Of a stretch of 64,000 nt of DNA, positions 21,661 through 33,344 are shown one piece after another. Source of the DNA: Gautieria morchelliformis (Eukaryota > Basidiomycota > Agaricomycetes > Gomphales > Gomphaceae); contig WHVA01000480.1 of the NCBI GenBank assembly GCA_015179125.1, forward strand, positions 22,392 to 86,391. The letters are read 5' to 3'. Position 1 is the stretch's first letter, and the number at the start of each line of letters is the position of its first letter. The notes beneath the pieces were generated by a model. That model did no database searches, was not told the origin of the DNA, and was given only the letters and a program-made list of their open reading frames with translations. The translations under genes were made by a program, and so were the position numbers.

Positions 21661-23092
21661 GACTATCTGCACTTGTTCCTGCCAGGAAAGTTCTAGGCCG
21701 GCTCAGTGTTGGGATCATGGCTTACAGAAATGCTATGGCAGACTTACTGGGCTGCACCATTGCTGCTCATGCCTATGTTCATTGCTTACACTGTTTGACG
21801 TGGATTGAAGGCGTAGAAATATAACGACCGCTCTATGTAGACGTTACAATTAGGAGTATAAGGCGGGGTACTCCTCTATACTCCCAAAGTTGCTGTGAAA
21901 CCCCTAAAGACGTGACGCTATGACCGTCACCCGGCCTGGCTCACTGAGCCAAGTATACGATATGTACCGGCACTCCAGAAGTTGCACAGGAACGCAGGAA
22001 TTATCGGAGCGCCACAAGCGAATGACTGTACATGACGCGCGTGTGGGCCAACAAAGCGTTCGGCTCAATTATGAGGATATACTGTATGAGCGTAAAATAT
22101 GGATACGCAAGATCTACTGTACCCACAGCACGCATATCCGAAACAATGCATTCCTCAGCCACGATATATTGCGGGGTGCCCCAGGTAGGCTGAGAATTTT
22201 GATAGTAGGCCATGATGGTGGCATGTACTTTTCATAGGAGAATATACTACATATATGAATCTACTACATATATACATGGATTTCAAATGCGCCGGAAACC
22301 ACTGCCTGCAACCCAAATTATTATAATTTCCCTTGAACTTATGTACTGAGTCAATTAATATTATGCTGTTGAATATACTAAATCAATTGAATTCACTGGT
22401 TCATCATACCACGAACCATCGATATCAGTTTTCAACTCTCTACGCTCCACCATCGATCCAACCCCTCCCACTAAGTAATTATCATTACCCGTCTCCTTAC
22501 GCAAACCTCCGAGCTTTGACCCCCTTTGCAGTCGTGTGCGACCATTGTCTGTGCCTGACCTCCTACCCCCTTTCCCTTTCCAGGTCGTCGGCCCTTTTAT
22601 TATCCGGCTTCACTGGACGGTATGACATCATTGGCAGCCAATGCGATACAACCCTGGCCTTTGTCCTTTACGACCGATCTTCTTATTCGGTTTTCTTCCC
22701 TTCCTCCGCAGCCCGTTCCTAGAGCCTTCAGTGGCAGGTCCCAGCTGAATGTTCGGTTGCAAGCTATCCCGTTCCCGGTTGTGGATGCAGCGAAGACAGG
22801 GATGATGATGTTGTGACTGAAAAAAGATGATGGTGTTTCTGGCGCGGGGGGCTGAACGAACTAAACGGTGTCTCATCCGCGGAGGATGCAAAACCGCACC
22901 TACATTTTCCCTCAGGATCTTCTTCCCCCCATCCCCTCCTTCCCCCGCCCCCTGCCTCATGTCCAACTTTTTGCTTGACTGTACCATGTCCCGCAGTGGA
23001 GGTAACCGTCAAAGTTCTGTGGCGCCCACCTCCAACAATCGGACATGGCATTGCTACTACAAAGCCCGGCTTGTGCACCAGTGCAACGGTCG
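21661..23092. other. Unassigned stretch, no gene recognised
   Basis: Contains A+T-rich patches (22240-22340, with the short direct repeat CTACATATATA), pyrimidine-rich DNA (22480-22720) and C-rich DNA (22910-22970). Short ORFs such as 22333-22719 carry no motif I know. Confidence 0.4.
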
Positions 23093-23303
23093 TGTAAGAT
23101 AGTGTATCTTAAGGCCTTGTGTCACAAGGGCAAGCGGAACTCGACCAAGATGCTGTAATTCCGTGTGCTACATAGTGACAGTGTAAGGTAAGATCTGGGG
23201 AACCGCCGCGTGGTTCACACACAAGAACTGTACAGTGATTAGCTAAGCTAGTCCAGTGACGCACATTGCCTTAAGGGCAATGTGGGTAAATATCATATTT
23301 ACA
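23093..23303 (-). mobile_element. LTR2 copy (211 bp) after the second ORFX
   Basis: Read on the minus strand it begins TGTAAATATGATATTTAC and ends CTATCTTACA. It aligns along its length to the 7659-7878 LTR, with shared blocks such as CTTACACTGTCACTATGTAG. The ORFX stop lies 16 bases before it, as in the first copy. Confidence 0.8.
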
Positions 23304-23318
23304 CCCTCTATAGACAAC

Positions 23319-24038
23319 TCAGACCACCTCGTAGATGGACCTGGTGAGGTCCTCGGAGTCTGCTTCTGACATCGGAATGTCGGTGTATGGAGCCGGCGGC
23401 GGGCGCAGTTCCGTCGGGAGCTCCAGACTGTCAGCGGGGACATGGGGCAGGGAATTGATGCCCATGTCCTGCCAAAAGGTTGCTTCGGCGACCGGGTCGT
23501 GGGCTGGCGAGGGGCCGCGAGTGACAGCTAGCTCATGGTCTAGCTGTGCTCAGGTGGCTGTTGATGCCTCCGCAGCCATGATCACCGCCTTGTGGCGGTC
23601 CCGCAGGGTCACCAGTCGCAGCTTCTCCTGCCCTATTTGGGAAGGCGTACTGAAATCATCCCGGATAGGTTGCGCTGGACGAATAGTTTGACTCAGGGTG
23701 CGCTGTCCCGGGTCACCCCACCGTATCTGGTGAGCCAGCGGGCGACCTCGTCCAGAGGGATGTCCCGGGCTGAGCGGCCTCGGATGGGGAACATCCCCAT
23801 GATCGACACCCTTAGGGCGTCACTGACGGCGTACCGGACCTCGTTGGCTGGAATGAGCTCCTGCCATTGGCCGGTGATGCGGAATAGGTCGTACATCCGC
23901 GCCCTGAGGGGAGAGGGGGGCTTGGGATTCTTTGGAGCAAGCCTCCTCATCCACATCCATACATCCACGTCATGGATGTTCAGACTGCCATCTGGCTCAT
24001 CGTGGATGGCTGATGGGATGCCCTCGGGGTTGCGTAAC
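23319..24038 (-). pseudogene. ORFX copy 2, C-terminal part
   Basis: Same protein as the 8775-7912 part of the first element: MDVWMWMRRLAP, LRARMYDLFRITGQWQEL, RDIPLDEVARWLTRYGGVTR, and the C-terminus PPPAPYTDIPMSEAD ... IYEVV, then TGA. The frame is broken several times. The coding is cut at 24038/24039 by an inserted LTR element; the rest continues at 27457. Confidence 0.75.
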
Positions 24039-24515
24039 TGCCAAGATTGGATTTTGGGCGTTAATATCGCATGTTAGTGGCGAATGCCCGAATAGCGTGT
24101 GCGATCTAGCGAATCGCCCAGCGAATAGTACCAAAGAGGTAAGGGTTAAGAAGTAAGAGGGTTACTTGAAAAGAGTTCGCCCTGATCTACAGTCGAAGTG
24201 ATATAGCCCGTGACGCTTGACGATGTAACGTGCAAGGTGTCATGGAAAGGTTGTTTAAGCAGCAACAATCCTTTTGTTGGCAAAGGTGCTCCTTCAGAGC
24301 CCTTCACCGACAGTGCCGATAATAGTATGAAGGCTAAGGTAACAAAGGTACAATACAAAAACTCACCAGTGATGACTAAGTATTCCTCTGGTCGAATACA
24401 GAAATCTACAGGAGAAGGCTCAGAAGGATAGCCACAGCGAGGTCAAGTTTTGCACAAGATGGACATATGATAATTAAACTGGAGAATATACATGCGAATG
24501 TAGACTACTTATACC

Positions 24516-25451
24516 TTTTAGGAATAATATATCAGATATATCAGAACAGATATATTTGATGACTCAGGGAGTGGGGACTATTCATGCACCCCTGTGCATG
24601 GTATATGCGCGAGCTGACTAAGCTCTGTGGGGCGAGTGCGTCACTGATTGATGTAGGTCACGTGACCGAGTCGAGGAAGAAACAGGTGAGAACAGAGGAA
24701 CAAGAGGTCCGAAGCTTTCGCTTTTGGAACAGTATAGTGTAGCCAGTTATAGTAGACTCTCAACAAAGAATTAGAGAAAACTATCAAGAAATAAGCTCTG
24801 TAGCTATCAAACAAGTCTACAGTTACTTCAGGAGGTGAAACAGCAATTCTGGATTGTTCTGGATAATATTCTGGATGTTTTGTTCGTACATTTATGGTAG
24901 CTACTTATACTAAAATAGTAGTGACTACCAGTGTTCAAGATAGTGATAGAATGGGTCAGGATAATGTGGAAATGCTCCACAGGCTGCATAAGCTGTGGGG
25001 CAGGAACAATGATGGGGATACTTGTCCTACTGACAAGTATCTAAGCTGGGACCTTGGAGCAGTATACAAAGCCCCTTTCAACATGTAATACAGCTCGTAA
25101 TCAGTGGAGCTGGTCAGGGGAATAGAATAGAAAAGAATCTTTGTATGTCCTGTGCTGTGTGCCTACAGCAGCCTTGGCAAGGCATTTGCCATCTCTGTAC
25201 CTCTCTCCTGAGGTAGCTATTCAGTGCGTCCATAGATAGGACTGTATACTGAAATCTCCATCGTGTCCGATGTCTCTGTATGGGACTATTAGCCCCATAG
25301 CAATATTTCTTCTGACCAGGGCCCAGGTGCCTGCTTTCCAGGGCAGGCACTGCTACTGGTGCATGGATTATGTCTCCCAGATGTTAGCTCAGTTATACGA
25401 TTGTATAGACCTTAGAATAGTGTTTGATATAGCTATCCATTTATTCTAACA
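24516..25451 (-). mobile_element. Solo copia-type LTR (936 bp), target duplication ATACC
   Basis: On the minus strand it reads TGTTAGAATAAATGG ... ATTATTCCTAAAA (the final CA mutated to AA). It is flanked by ATACC at 24511-24515 and 25452-25456. Removing it restores the LTR1 sequence. The family is not otherwise present in the window. Confidence 0.82.
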
Positions 25452-26310
25452 ATACCAAATGCTCATATGGTGCTAGCGAATAGGAAAGAGGCCATCTTGA
25501 GTCAGGGTTGGATAGGGGTGCACAGTCAGGATACAAATGAATGAAGGAGGAGTGTGGCCTTTAGACCTGTATACATGTTACCCTGTACAGAATCTTGGTC
25601 TTCTGGGTTCATCCCACATGATCTACAGGTAGGACGTCCCGCGAATGCATTCCGGCCATAGGAACACCCAAAGGGGGTTGAGTCGAGAAGATGATGGGAC
25701 CAGAGATGAACCATCAATCTGGGTAAAGGATGTTGATTGTGTTTGATGGTGTGCCTGCTGGCAAATGACGCGAGTAGCGAATGGTCACTTGGCGAATGTG
25801 GCGAATAGCGAATGGAGCAAAGAGTGAATGGAGCGAAGCCGAGCGAACATGGAAGAGTGGTGAAAGGGAAAACAGGGATAGCTGGGTAGCAGAAATAAAT
25901 GAGTCATGACAGCCTGCACCTCCTTGCGATTCATGATAGGACCAGTGATGAACCATCAATCCGTGTAAAGGATGTCGATCGTGTTTGATGGCATGGCTAC
26001 TGGCGAATGATGTGAGTAGTGAATTGAGCAAAGCCGAGCGAACATGGAAGAGTGGTGAAAGGGAAAACAGGGATAGCTGGGTACAAGAAATGAATGAGTC
26101 ATGACAACTGTATAGTGAAAACTTCAGTGAAGCTAATTTGTCCTGCCCTGCAGTGGTACGAGTCCCATTGAGTCCAACCTGCACAGAGGCTGCAACTGAC
26201 ACTATCCGAATGTGTCCTGAGCATGTGGGTCTGTCATGGAGTGGGAGTTTAACAGATGATGGGTTCTATGATGGATGATGGCCCCAACACCTGGGGTCCT
26301 GGCAGGAATG

Positions 26311-27311
26311 TGTCCAGATTGGTTTTCAGGCGTTAATATCGTGTATTAGTGAACACAGCGAATGCCCGAATAACTTGTGCGAATAAGTATGCCATTTGGC
26401 GAATAGGTTAACCAATGAATGTTCACAAGGTAAGAGGGTTTGCCTAAACGGGGCTCACCCTATCTACAGTCGTAGTGAAATAGCCCGTGACTCTTGACGA
26501 TGTAACGTGCAAGGTCTCACGGAAGGGCTGTCTAAGTCTCGACAATCCCTTCGCCAACAGCACAGAAAATGGTTTGAAGGCTAAGGTAACGAAGATGAAG
26601 TATGAGAACTCACCAGTGATGCCTAAGTCCTCTGCTAGTCGAAGATGGAAATCTCCAAGAGAAGGCCTAAGACGATGACCACGGCGAGGTCAAATTTGCA
26701 CAAGATGAACGACGTATGATAATTGAACTGGGGAATATCCATGCGAATGTAAACTACTTATATCGAATGGTCGTAAGGTATCAGCGAATAGGAAAGAGGC
26801 TGTTGTGAGTCAGGGTTGGATAGGGGTGTGCGGTTATGATACTAGGTAGATGAAATAAACATACAATAGAGTGAGGGGAGAATGCGAACATGAAATGACG
26901 GAGAATAAAGGGAGCGAAGGCATTTATGGACAAAACCATGTCTTGGGACCCATATACATGCTACCCTGCATGGACTCTTCGTTTACTGGGTTGATCCTGC
27001 ACGCCCTATGGAAGAGACGTACTGCGATCACACCTTGGCCATACGAACACCCAATGGGGTTGGATTAAGAAGATGATGGGGTTAATGATGAGCCATCATG
27101 CCGGGTGAATGGTATCGATCATATTCGATGGTGTGCCTGCTGACGAAATGCGCGAGCAGCGAATAGCGGTTTGGAGAATGGGGCGAACAGCGGGTAGAGT
27201 GGACGTAGAGGGGAAGTGGTCGGTAGGTGCGGCGAACTCTGGAGAAGATGCTAGGGAGTGACGAGGGGAACATAGAGGTAGCGCGGTAGGAGAAATAAAC
27301 CGGTCGTGACA
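26311..27311 (-). mobile_element. Solo LTR1 (1001 bp), target duplication GAATG
   Basis: Starts TGTCCAGATTGG and ends CGGTCGTGACA on the plus strand. It is flanked by GAATG at 26306-26310 and 27312-27316. Nearly collinear with the reverse complement of 36831-37862. Confidence 0.88.
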
Positions 27312-27456
27312 GAATGATGTGAATGGCAAATGCGAAAGCAGTATGGTGACAAATATTTTGGCAAGATATTCGTTGGTTCGGGAAGTCATTCGCTGGTTCA
27401 GGAGGTCATTCGCTTGTGTGTTGAGGGATAATTTGCAGAATAAACGAATCATGACA

Positions 27457-28140
27457 GTAACCAGCCATGGAGTACAACCCGAATGTCATTGGCAGTTCCT
27501 TCGCAGATGAGGAAGTAGCCTGACCGCTGGCTACTGGCACGAGTCTCCTCCCGGGCCTGTCTCATCGCGGTCACCATCCCACGTGTGTGGGAGCCCGTTG
27601 GCGTCTCCCTGGCCTCCTTTAGGAGGTCCTGAAACCTCTGCTCTTTGGTTTCACAGAAGTTGAACCATTTGGCTTGCAGCAGCGTTCTTTTTCTGAGGGG
27701 CCGTGGCAGGCGGCCCGTTACGGCGAACAGAGGGTCCCCTAGAGGCATGAGCTCCCCTTCCCCCAGGAGAGTGTTGTGAACTGTCATTGCCGGCGGGGGC
27801 AATGACACCGATGGCGTGGGCCCAAGGACCGCTCGTCTGGCCAGAGCCGGGTCGTCCACAGTGCGGCTTGGCGACTGTGCCAGGTACTTACTGGTGATGC
27901 GCTTGCGCAGATCACCGATGGGGTCGTAGGTTATGAGCTGGTTGTAACCTCAGGCATGTCTCTTTTTCGAGCCATGCTGTGGGCGGTCCGGATCGTAGTG
28001 TTTGAGATCTGGGTCATCCGAGTAGAAGCCATTGGGGATGTCGACTGTCAACACCGGTGGCTCGCTGGGGCCCGTGAAGGACGGACTAGGTGGGCTGGTG
28101 ATCCGCGCCATGAGTCCTGGCATGGATTGGCCCAGGGTGG
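27457..28140 (-). pseudogene. ORFX copy 2, N-terminal/middle part
   Basis: Continues 23319-24038 across the inserted LTR element: DDPDLKHYDPDRPQ, TVDDPALARRAVLGPTPSVS, KWFNFCETKEQRFQDLLKEA and YFLICEGTANDIRVVLHGW, collinear with the first copy's YDPERAQQL, TVNDPALQRWIAQVK, WYDVCPLDEPRFVELL and CLVIAGVTPHNIAAILKGW. The 5' edge near 28140 is abrupt, and no integrase is seen beyond it. Confidence 0.72.
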
Positions 28141-28179
28141 GGTTAGGGGTGGCGATTCAGACCACCTGTACAGACAGCG

Positions 28180-29296
28180 ATAATGTGTTGCCAAATATTA
28201 TAGGATGGTACTTTCCCTGTCATGATGATGCAGAAGTTGAAGACTTTTATTGCGCATCAATGCTTGCATTATTGAAGCCATGGGATAGTTTGGATACTCT
28301 GAACTCAAACCCAACCACATGGTGACAAGCATTTGACAATTTCATGGCAGCTGCTCCCAAACAGATGCATGACATCATTGCCAACATTCAGCACAATTAT
28401 GACCACAAGGATGCAGCATCAAAGGAGCAGCTCAGGTGTAATGCAGAGGAAGGGAATCAGGAAACAGAACTAGGATCTGCAGAAACAACGCAGGGGCGTC
28501 CATGTCAATGATAGCAAGAATCTGATATGGAATCGGAAGAGAATGACAGTACTGGCCAGGCACAAGTGACAGAGCAAGATATTGAGGAAATTACAGCAGT
28601 GCAGATACCCTGGCGAGAGGTAGCAAACAGTCGACAGACACTGGAGTTGGCCAAATCAGCAAACATATTTCTTAATGACAACAGCAATTAGAAGGTGGAA
28701 CAGACCAGCATCGGGACAGCATCAGGTGACGATCTACAGAAATTTAGTCAGTGGCAGCAAGCATTGACTAAAGATGCATCAAGTTACTGCACTGGTTTTG
28801 ATAGCCACAACACAGTCTTTGGACATGTCGATGCAGGAGATGTGATCTGTGAGGAGAATCTGCATATACAAGAATAACCTGGCAATGGAAGAAGGAGTAG
28901 AAGTCATGAACGTGCAAGAGATTAGTGAAGAAGCACTTACAAGTGTAGTAACACCATTGGAACCTTTCGAGGAGCAGCTTTGAGCCTTCAAAATCATCCA
29001 ATGGCTTTTACATGAAACCATAGTGGGTCAGAAGCATCCACAGTTTCTCATGCACATCTTAGGGGAAGGGGGCATTGGCAAGTCAAAGGTGATACAAACA
29101 GTAACTGACGAATTTAGCACACAATCACTTCACAAATGACTTGTCAAAGCTGCCTACCCAGGCATTGCAGCGTCAATCATTGGTGGCAGCACACTTCACA
29201 CAGTGGGATTGCTTCCTAGAAATGGCAAAGCACAATCTTCAGAGACAGAAAAAAAGTTGATGCAATTCTGGACAAAAGTGCGGTACCTTGTTATAG
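28180..29296 (+). pseudogene. Helitron helicase relic
   Basis: Fragments of a rolling-circle transposon Rep-helicase: VLPNIIGWYFPCHDDAEVE, MLALLKPWDSLDTLN and AFDNFMAAAPKQMHDIIANI, then the Pif1-like helicase core with Walker A ILGEGGIGKSKVIQ (near 29059-29094) and YPGIAASIIGGSTLHTVG. Stops (for example near 28323 and 28991) and frameshifts break it. The sequence ends at KVRYLVIG, where Walker B (normally IDE) should follow. At that exact point the A+T-rich island begins. No Rep HUH motif is seen. Confidence 0.8.
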
Positions 29297-29635
29297 GAGG
29301 ATAATCATAATGGTTATGTAATACAGCATATATGAGTATATAATATATACTATAAGAGTATTAATAACAACATATAGGAATATACAGTAGGAAAAATATT
29401 TTATTTTATCTTATAAAATTATGTATATATCACTATACAATATTGGGGGGTGAAGTAGAGTGATGGTAAAATATATTAAAAACTATTAGGAAAGAAGGAG
29501 GTCCTCAAAGGGACCCCCACTAAGCCCATAGCAGAGCTACGATGACATGCCATACTTTTACTACAAATAACATATCATTTTTAAAATAATACAGTACTAC
29601 GGGAGAAGTGTACCACTTTATATTGGTATTACTCA

Positions 29636-29977
29636 TTAAAACTGATAATTTCTAACTACCTGAAGAATTTGATTGGAAATTTCTTCATTAATCCCCAGTT
29701 TATCCATAGTTTTCTCAAACCAATCTTTTCTACATATTATAAAGCCACACATATCATATCGAGTATATTCTTCTTTAGATGGGCATCTTCCTTGTTTTAT
29801 AGTTGTCATACTCATCTCTATAAACATCATAACAATATTTCTCATCCTACTATCTGCACAGAGATTCAATACTATTATACTATATAGTTGATTTTTTTCC
29901 TCTTCTGTCAAATCTATTATCCGAGTATCAAGGCAAGACATTGTTGTATATTTTAAAACAATTGATATATTTATCAA
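29636..29977 (-). CDS. Unknown ORF in the A+T-rich island (113 residues)
   Basis: Open from ATG at 29977 to 29636. Soluble-looking, with one hydrophobic run (RNIVMMFIEMSM), a Cys pair (YDMCGFIICRK) and a helical C-terminus. No family recognised. It lies 3' of the degenerate ORF at 30536-31497 on the same strand and could be a tail of the same gene. Confidence 0.35.
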   Translation of the reverse strand: MINISIVLKYTTMSCLDTRIIDLTEEEKNQLYSIIVLNLCADSRMRNIVMMFIEMSMTTIKQGRCPSKEEYTRYDMCGFIICRKDWFEKTMDKLGINEEISNQILQVVRNYQF

Positions 29978-30110
29978 TTATATTTTTTGACTGTAATATC
30001 TTTATCCTATTGGTATGTACTATTGAACCTGTCTTAAAATATATAGTATGAGTTACATTTTCTAATAAGTCTTCTAGTATCCTTCCGCATCGTACTTTTA
30101 GTATCTCTCC

Positions 30111-30371
30111 TTATCTATGTTTAGCTTCTATTACAGTACATTTATCTCCTCTATAATAGAGAGAACATTTAGCTATAACTTTGTAAATAGTATCGGTAGT
30201 AAGTATAGAATGTCCTGCTTTATAATGTGATACTAGGAGATCTGTAACATTTCTTAACTCATTATTACCATTCTCTTCTAGTTTCTCAATAGGTGCAAGA
30301 GGAGAACTGTCCACTGTTATTCGCCCATCTGACCATCCAATTCTAATCCCCCTATAACTAATTATTCCCAT
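30111..30371 (-). CDS. Unknown small ORF in the island (86 residues)
   Basis: Open from ATG at 30371. Contains IRIGWSDGRITVDSSPLAPI and LVSHYKAGHSILTTDTIYKV. No motif I can name. It may be a remnant of a longer protein with the neighbouring minus-strand ORFs. Confidence 0.3.
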   Translation of the reverse strand: MGIISYRGIRIGWSDGRITVDSSPLAPIEKLEENGNNELRNVTDLLVSHYKAGHSILTTDTIYKVIAKCSLYYRGDKCTVIEAKHR

Positions 30372-30535
30372 GTCTTCTGGTAATAGTTTACTTTGTACTT
30401 GAGGATATAAGGATCCTCTAGGACTTGGAATGAGAGTAATATTGTTAACTGTTCACTTATATTCTTCAACTATTGTATCATTATTAACAATAGTTATAAG
30501 CTTGGTAGTAGTTCCATTAAAACTATAGTTAGAAA

Positions 30536-31497
30536 CTAGTAGGGAACATGTTTTTTATAGACTTTTTTCTGAGAACCTCCTTGTATTTTACTAGTTTGAG
30601 AGTTCCACCAGTGACAATATGCAAAGAACTTCTCTTTTTCCAAATATACCATTATTACTTGCTTATTATAAATGTTTCTAACTAGCTGTTTCCACTGGTC
30701 CTCAAAAGAGACCTTATAGAATTGCAACCTCTAAATACTTCCTTTATTTGATTAAAAGTATCAATATAGAAGTTCATAGCATGTATTTCATCACCATAAA
30801 ATTTAACTTCTATTCTAGTCATTCCAGTATATTTAGTTTCTTCTAAAATATACTCCATATAACCTGTTGGATCTACAAATAGATTGTGAATTCTAGATCC
30901 AAGATTGTCATGACATCACAGCTTTCTAGCATTTGAACAAATTTATTATAGACTTTTATTTTCATAGATCGATCAGAATTATAAAAGAAATACACTTATC
31001 TCCAACTTTTCTTCTATCATCTAGTATATCATTAGGTTCTACTTCTTGCTCTTCTATTACATAGTTTCTTACATCTTTGTGTATTGTGATATAAGGAATG
31101 TCTTGGGTTATATCTATATCATGAAGAATTATATCATTACATATAATTTCCTTGATAGAATTAAGTACTTTTTCTAGAGAAATTGAAGATAAGGAAATCT
31201 TAAAACAGTAATATTGGGTACCTATTGGGGCTATATCACCATTCTTTAAAGTACTATGTTGGAGTAATTTAATTTGGAATGAGTTGTTGAATAGCTTTTA
31301 CACTTTTTCTGTATGTATATTCTATGATCTGTCCCTATAGACCATAATATTGTATTATCACAAAAGATTGGATTGGATGATTCTAAGGAGGGTGTAAAAT
31401 ATTTTCTTCCACAGGTGTAATCTACATTGAATACATCGGCTTGAGATTCTCTCATAAACACTTCTATGCATTTTTTCAGATGAGCCTTGTGTGACAT
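30536..31497 (-). pseudogene. Degenerate ORF with replication-initiator-like motifs
   Basis: Three frames joined by frameshifts near 31250, 30970 and 30900 give one plausible protein of about 300 residues. Visible motifs in order: CGRKYFTPSLESSNPIF, IILHDIDITQDIPYI (31113 region), KIKVYNKFVQMLES (30921-30962), GMTRIEVKFYGDEIH (about 30790-30826), then VSFEDQWKQLVRNIYNKQ and KFFAYCHWW. The series D-x-D, then K-x-Y-N-K, then TRIE-hydrophobic recalls the layout of some Rep proteins of rolling-circle replicons. This is a resemblance only. I do not recognise the family and see no HUH motif. Confidence 0.4.
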
Positions 31498-31555
31498 CCG
31501 AGCTGCTCATCACATTTCAGATTTTTAAAAAAGTCATTTTATATACACAGGAGTT

Positions 31556-32916
31556 TTAACGATTATGCCTGTTCCAATATTCCTGTATACATTCCTTTGA
31601 ATTAAAGTTATTAACATGTTCCAATGTAATTTCTTTATATCCTTTCCATTTTACAAGATATTTAACATGCCTTCCAACTCCTTTATGATTTAAAATCTTT
31701 TCAACCTCACATATTTCATCCATTTCTTCATCAGAATTATCATTAAAACTTTGTAATATCTTGTTTTGATATTTACTCATTTCATCAAAACTATTACTTG
31801 TTTCCTGTAATGTAGTAATCATACACCATTCTATATCAGGTTCCCCCTTATGAGAATAATCAAACTATGGTCTAGCCATAACAATGTTGAGAAGAAGGTT
31901 GTATATTACCCAGATCTACAAACTTCTTAATATTTAATATAAGCATGCTAGTTTAAATTGCAAGTTAAAGATAGTATAGTCTGAGGGCCTAATAGATCTT
32001 CTATTATTAAACTTTTCGAATACAGTTCCTATCTCTCCAAAGAATCCTTCTATTGATGATCGAAAACTTCCAAACATCTCATTATATTTCTTTTCATCCT
32101 CTGATAACTCTATATTTCTCATTTTACGTATTGGACAGCAGAAGTCCTTTCTTTCAAATTACATTCTTCAACTATTTGCTTTATGAATAAAGTATAGCCT
32201 CCATCAATAGCCATACAATCATACTTCTCTATCTTGTCTTGTATTTTCATCTTCTTAAGCATCACTCCATCTGCATTGTTTTTACATGGAGCTGATTCAG
32301 ATATGAAAGGACATTCCATTAATATCAATGCATACTTGTGTGCGAAGCCAGCTTTCTTAAGTTTAATCGAGTATCCATCTTCTGACCCAGTTCCAATCTT
32401 CTTTCCTCTAGTATCATGACCATCTAGGAATAGAGTTATTGTCTTAAATAATGATAGATTTTTTATTTTTGCTGATAGTATTCTTAACCTTATACTTGAG
32501 AACATTTCATACAGTAACTTTGTTATTTCCTCATCTAGTTCGCTATTAGGACTATTTTCACAACCATAGAAGCTCTCATGAATATCATGGAAACTACTTT
32601 GAGGTATAAAAGTTCCCATTTCACTATATGTAACACCTTTTAGAAGATGGTATAGTATTAATAAACCCTTCTCTACATTATTATAAGGACCAGGATGGTA
32701 TTTAAATGGGTATAAGACTACAAGAAAGAAGAATACAGGTATTATACCAAGTTTATTCATTACTGTTTCTTTAATATGTTTCATATCACATATATCCTTT
32801 ATATCAGTTCTATGATACTTGGATGGCTTCATTTCAGGCCATGGCAGATCAAGGAATTGCCAGTGCCTTTTCATTAACTTGGTAAATTCCTTATTAAGAT
32901 CGGATTCTAAAGACAT
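31556..32916 (-). pseudogene. DDE transposase (Harbinger/IS5-like) with C-terminal chromodomain
   Basis: ATG at 32916. The first open part to 32119 has SKYHRTDIKDICDM, helical SYSEMGTFIPQSSFHDIHES-like sequence, TLFLDGHDTRGKKIG (first catalytic D) and YDCMAIDGGYTLFIKQI (second D). It overlaps ATGA with a shifted frame from 32122 that has LSEDEKKYNEMFGSF and RSSIEGFFGEIGTVFEKF (third acidic residue, E), then FKLACL. After one more shift the frame reads EPDIEW and enters a chromodomain, EICEVEKILNHKG and KYLVKWKGYKEITLEHVNN, ending EYWNRHNR. DDE_Tnp_4-type enzymes cut and paste DNA; chromodomains bind methylated histone H3. The fusion is inferred from direct continuity across frameshifts. No terminal repeats were found. 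Confidence 0.65.
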
Positions 32917-33264
32917 TGAAAGAGTGTGATGTGCTATATAAATATTATTATAAGCTATACATTCAGTTTTTCAAATGTGTTGAATGATAGATTTAGAAGA
33001 TAGAGATGGATATAAAATATATTTCAAAATATTCTCCATGAAGTTGCTTATAATGGGCCAATGCTATTATTTTATAATCTCATTTCATAAAATATAAAAC
33101 CAATAACTGGATACTCATCAGGTAGTTTTGTTCTTGAGAACCTTTCTAATATCTCAAAGCATGAGCTTTTAAAGATAGATCATCTTTGTTATACTTTGTC
33201 AAACTATTTGCTATATTACACCTTATGACTCATACATTATCTCATCAAGTTGTAAAACATAATA

Positions 33265-33335
33265 GACCAAATAGCTTAGTTGGTAAAGCACCATATATAC
33301 TAATGGGCTCCCAGGTTCGAACCCTGGTCTGGTCA
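33265..33335 (+). tRNA. tRNA-like sequence, probably pseudogene or SINE head
   Basis: A cloverleaf can be drawn: acceptor GACCAAA with TCTGGTC (one mismatch), D arm GCTT-AGTTGGTA-AAGC, T arm CCAGG-TTCGAAC-CCTGG (perfect), discriminator A. Both pol III boxes are present. The anticodon arm is poor: CCAT/ATGG with an 8-nt loop ATATACTA, so the anticodon cannot be assigned. It is the only tRNA-like locus in the island. Confidence 0.5.
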
Positions 33336-33344
33336 ATTGAAAAT

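Larger units (their letters stand above)
24039..27456 (-). mobile_element. LTR1-type element (about 3.4 kb with inserts) inside ORFX copy 2
   Basis: The left end TGCCAAGATTGG (LTR1 terminus) starts at 24039 and the right end AATCATGACA stops at 27456. Both are flanked by GTAAC (24034-24038 and 27457-27461), a 5-bp target duplication. The left LTR can be followed to 25911 (AGTCATGACA) once the copia LTR at 24516-25451 is removed. A second partial LTR1 end lies at 25937-26105. The interior after that has no coding region that I recognise, and a solo LTR1 sits at 26311-27311. Confidence 0.8.
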
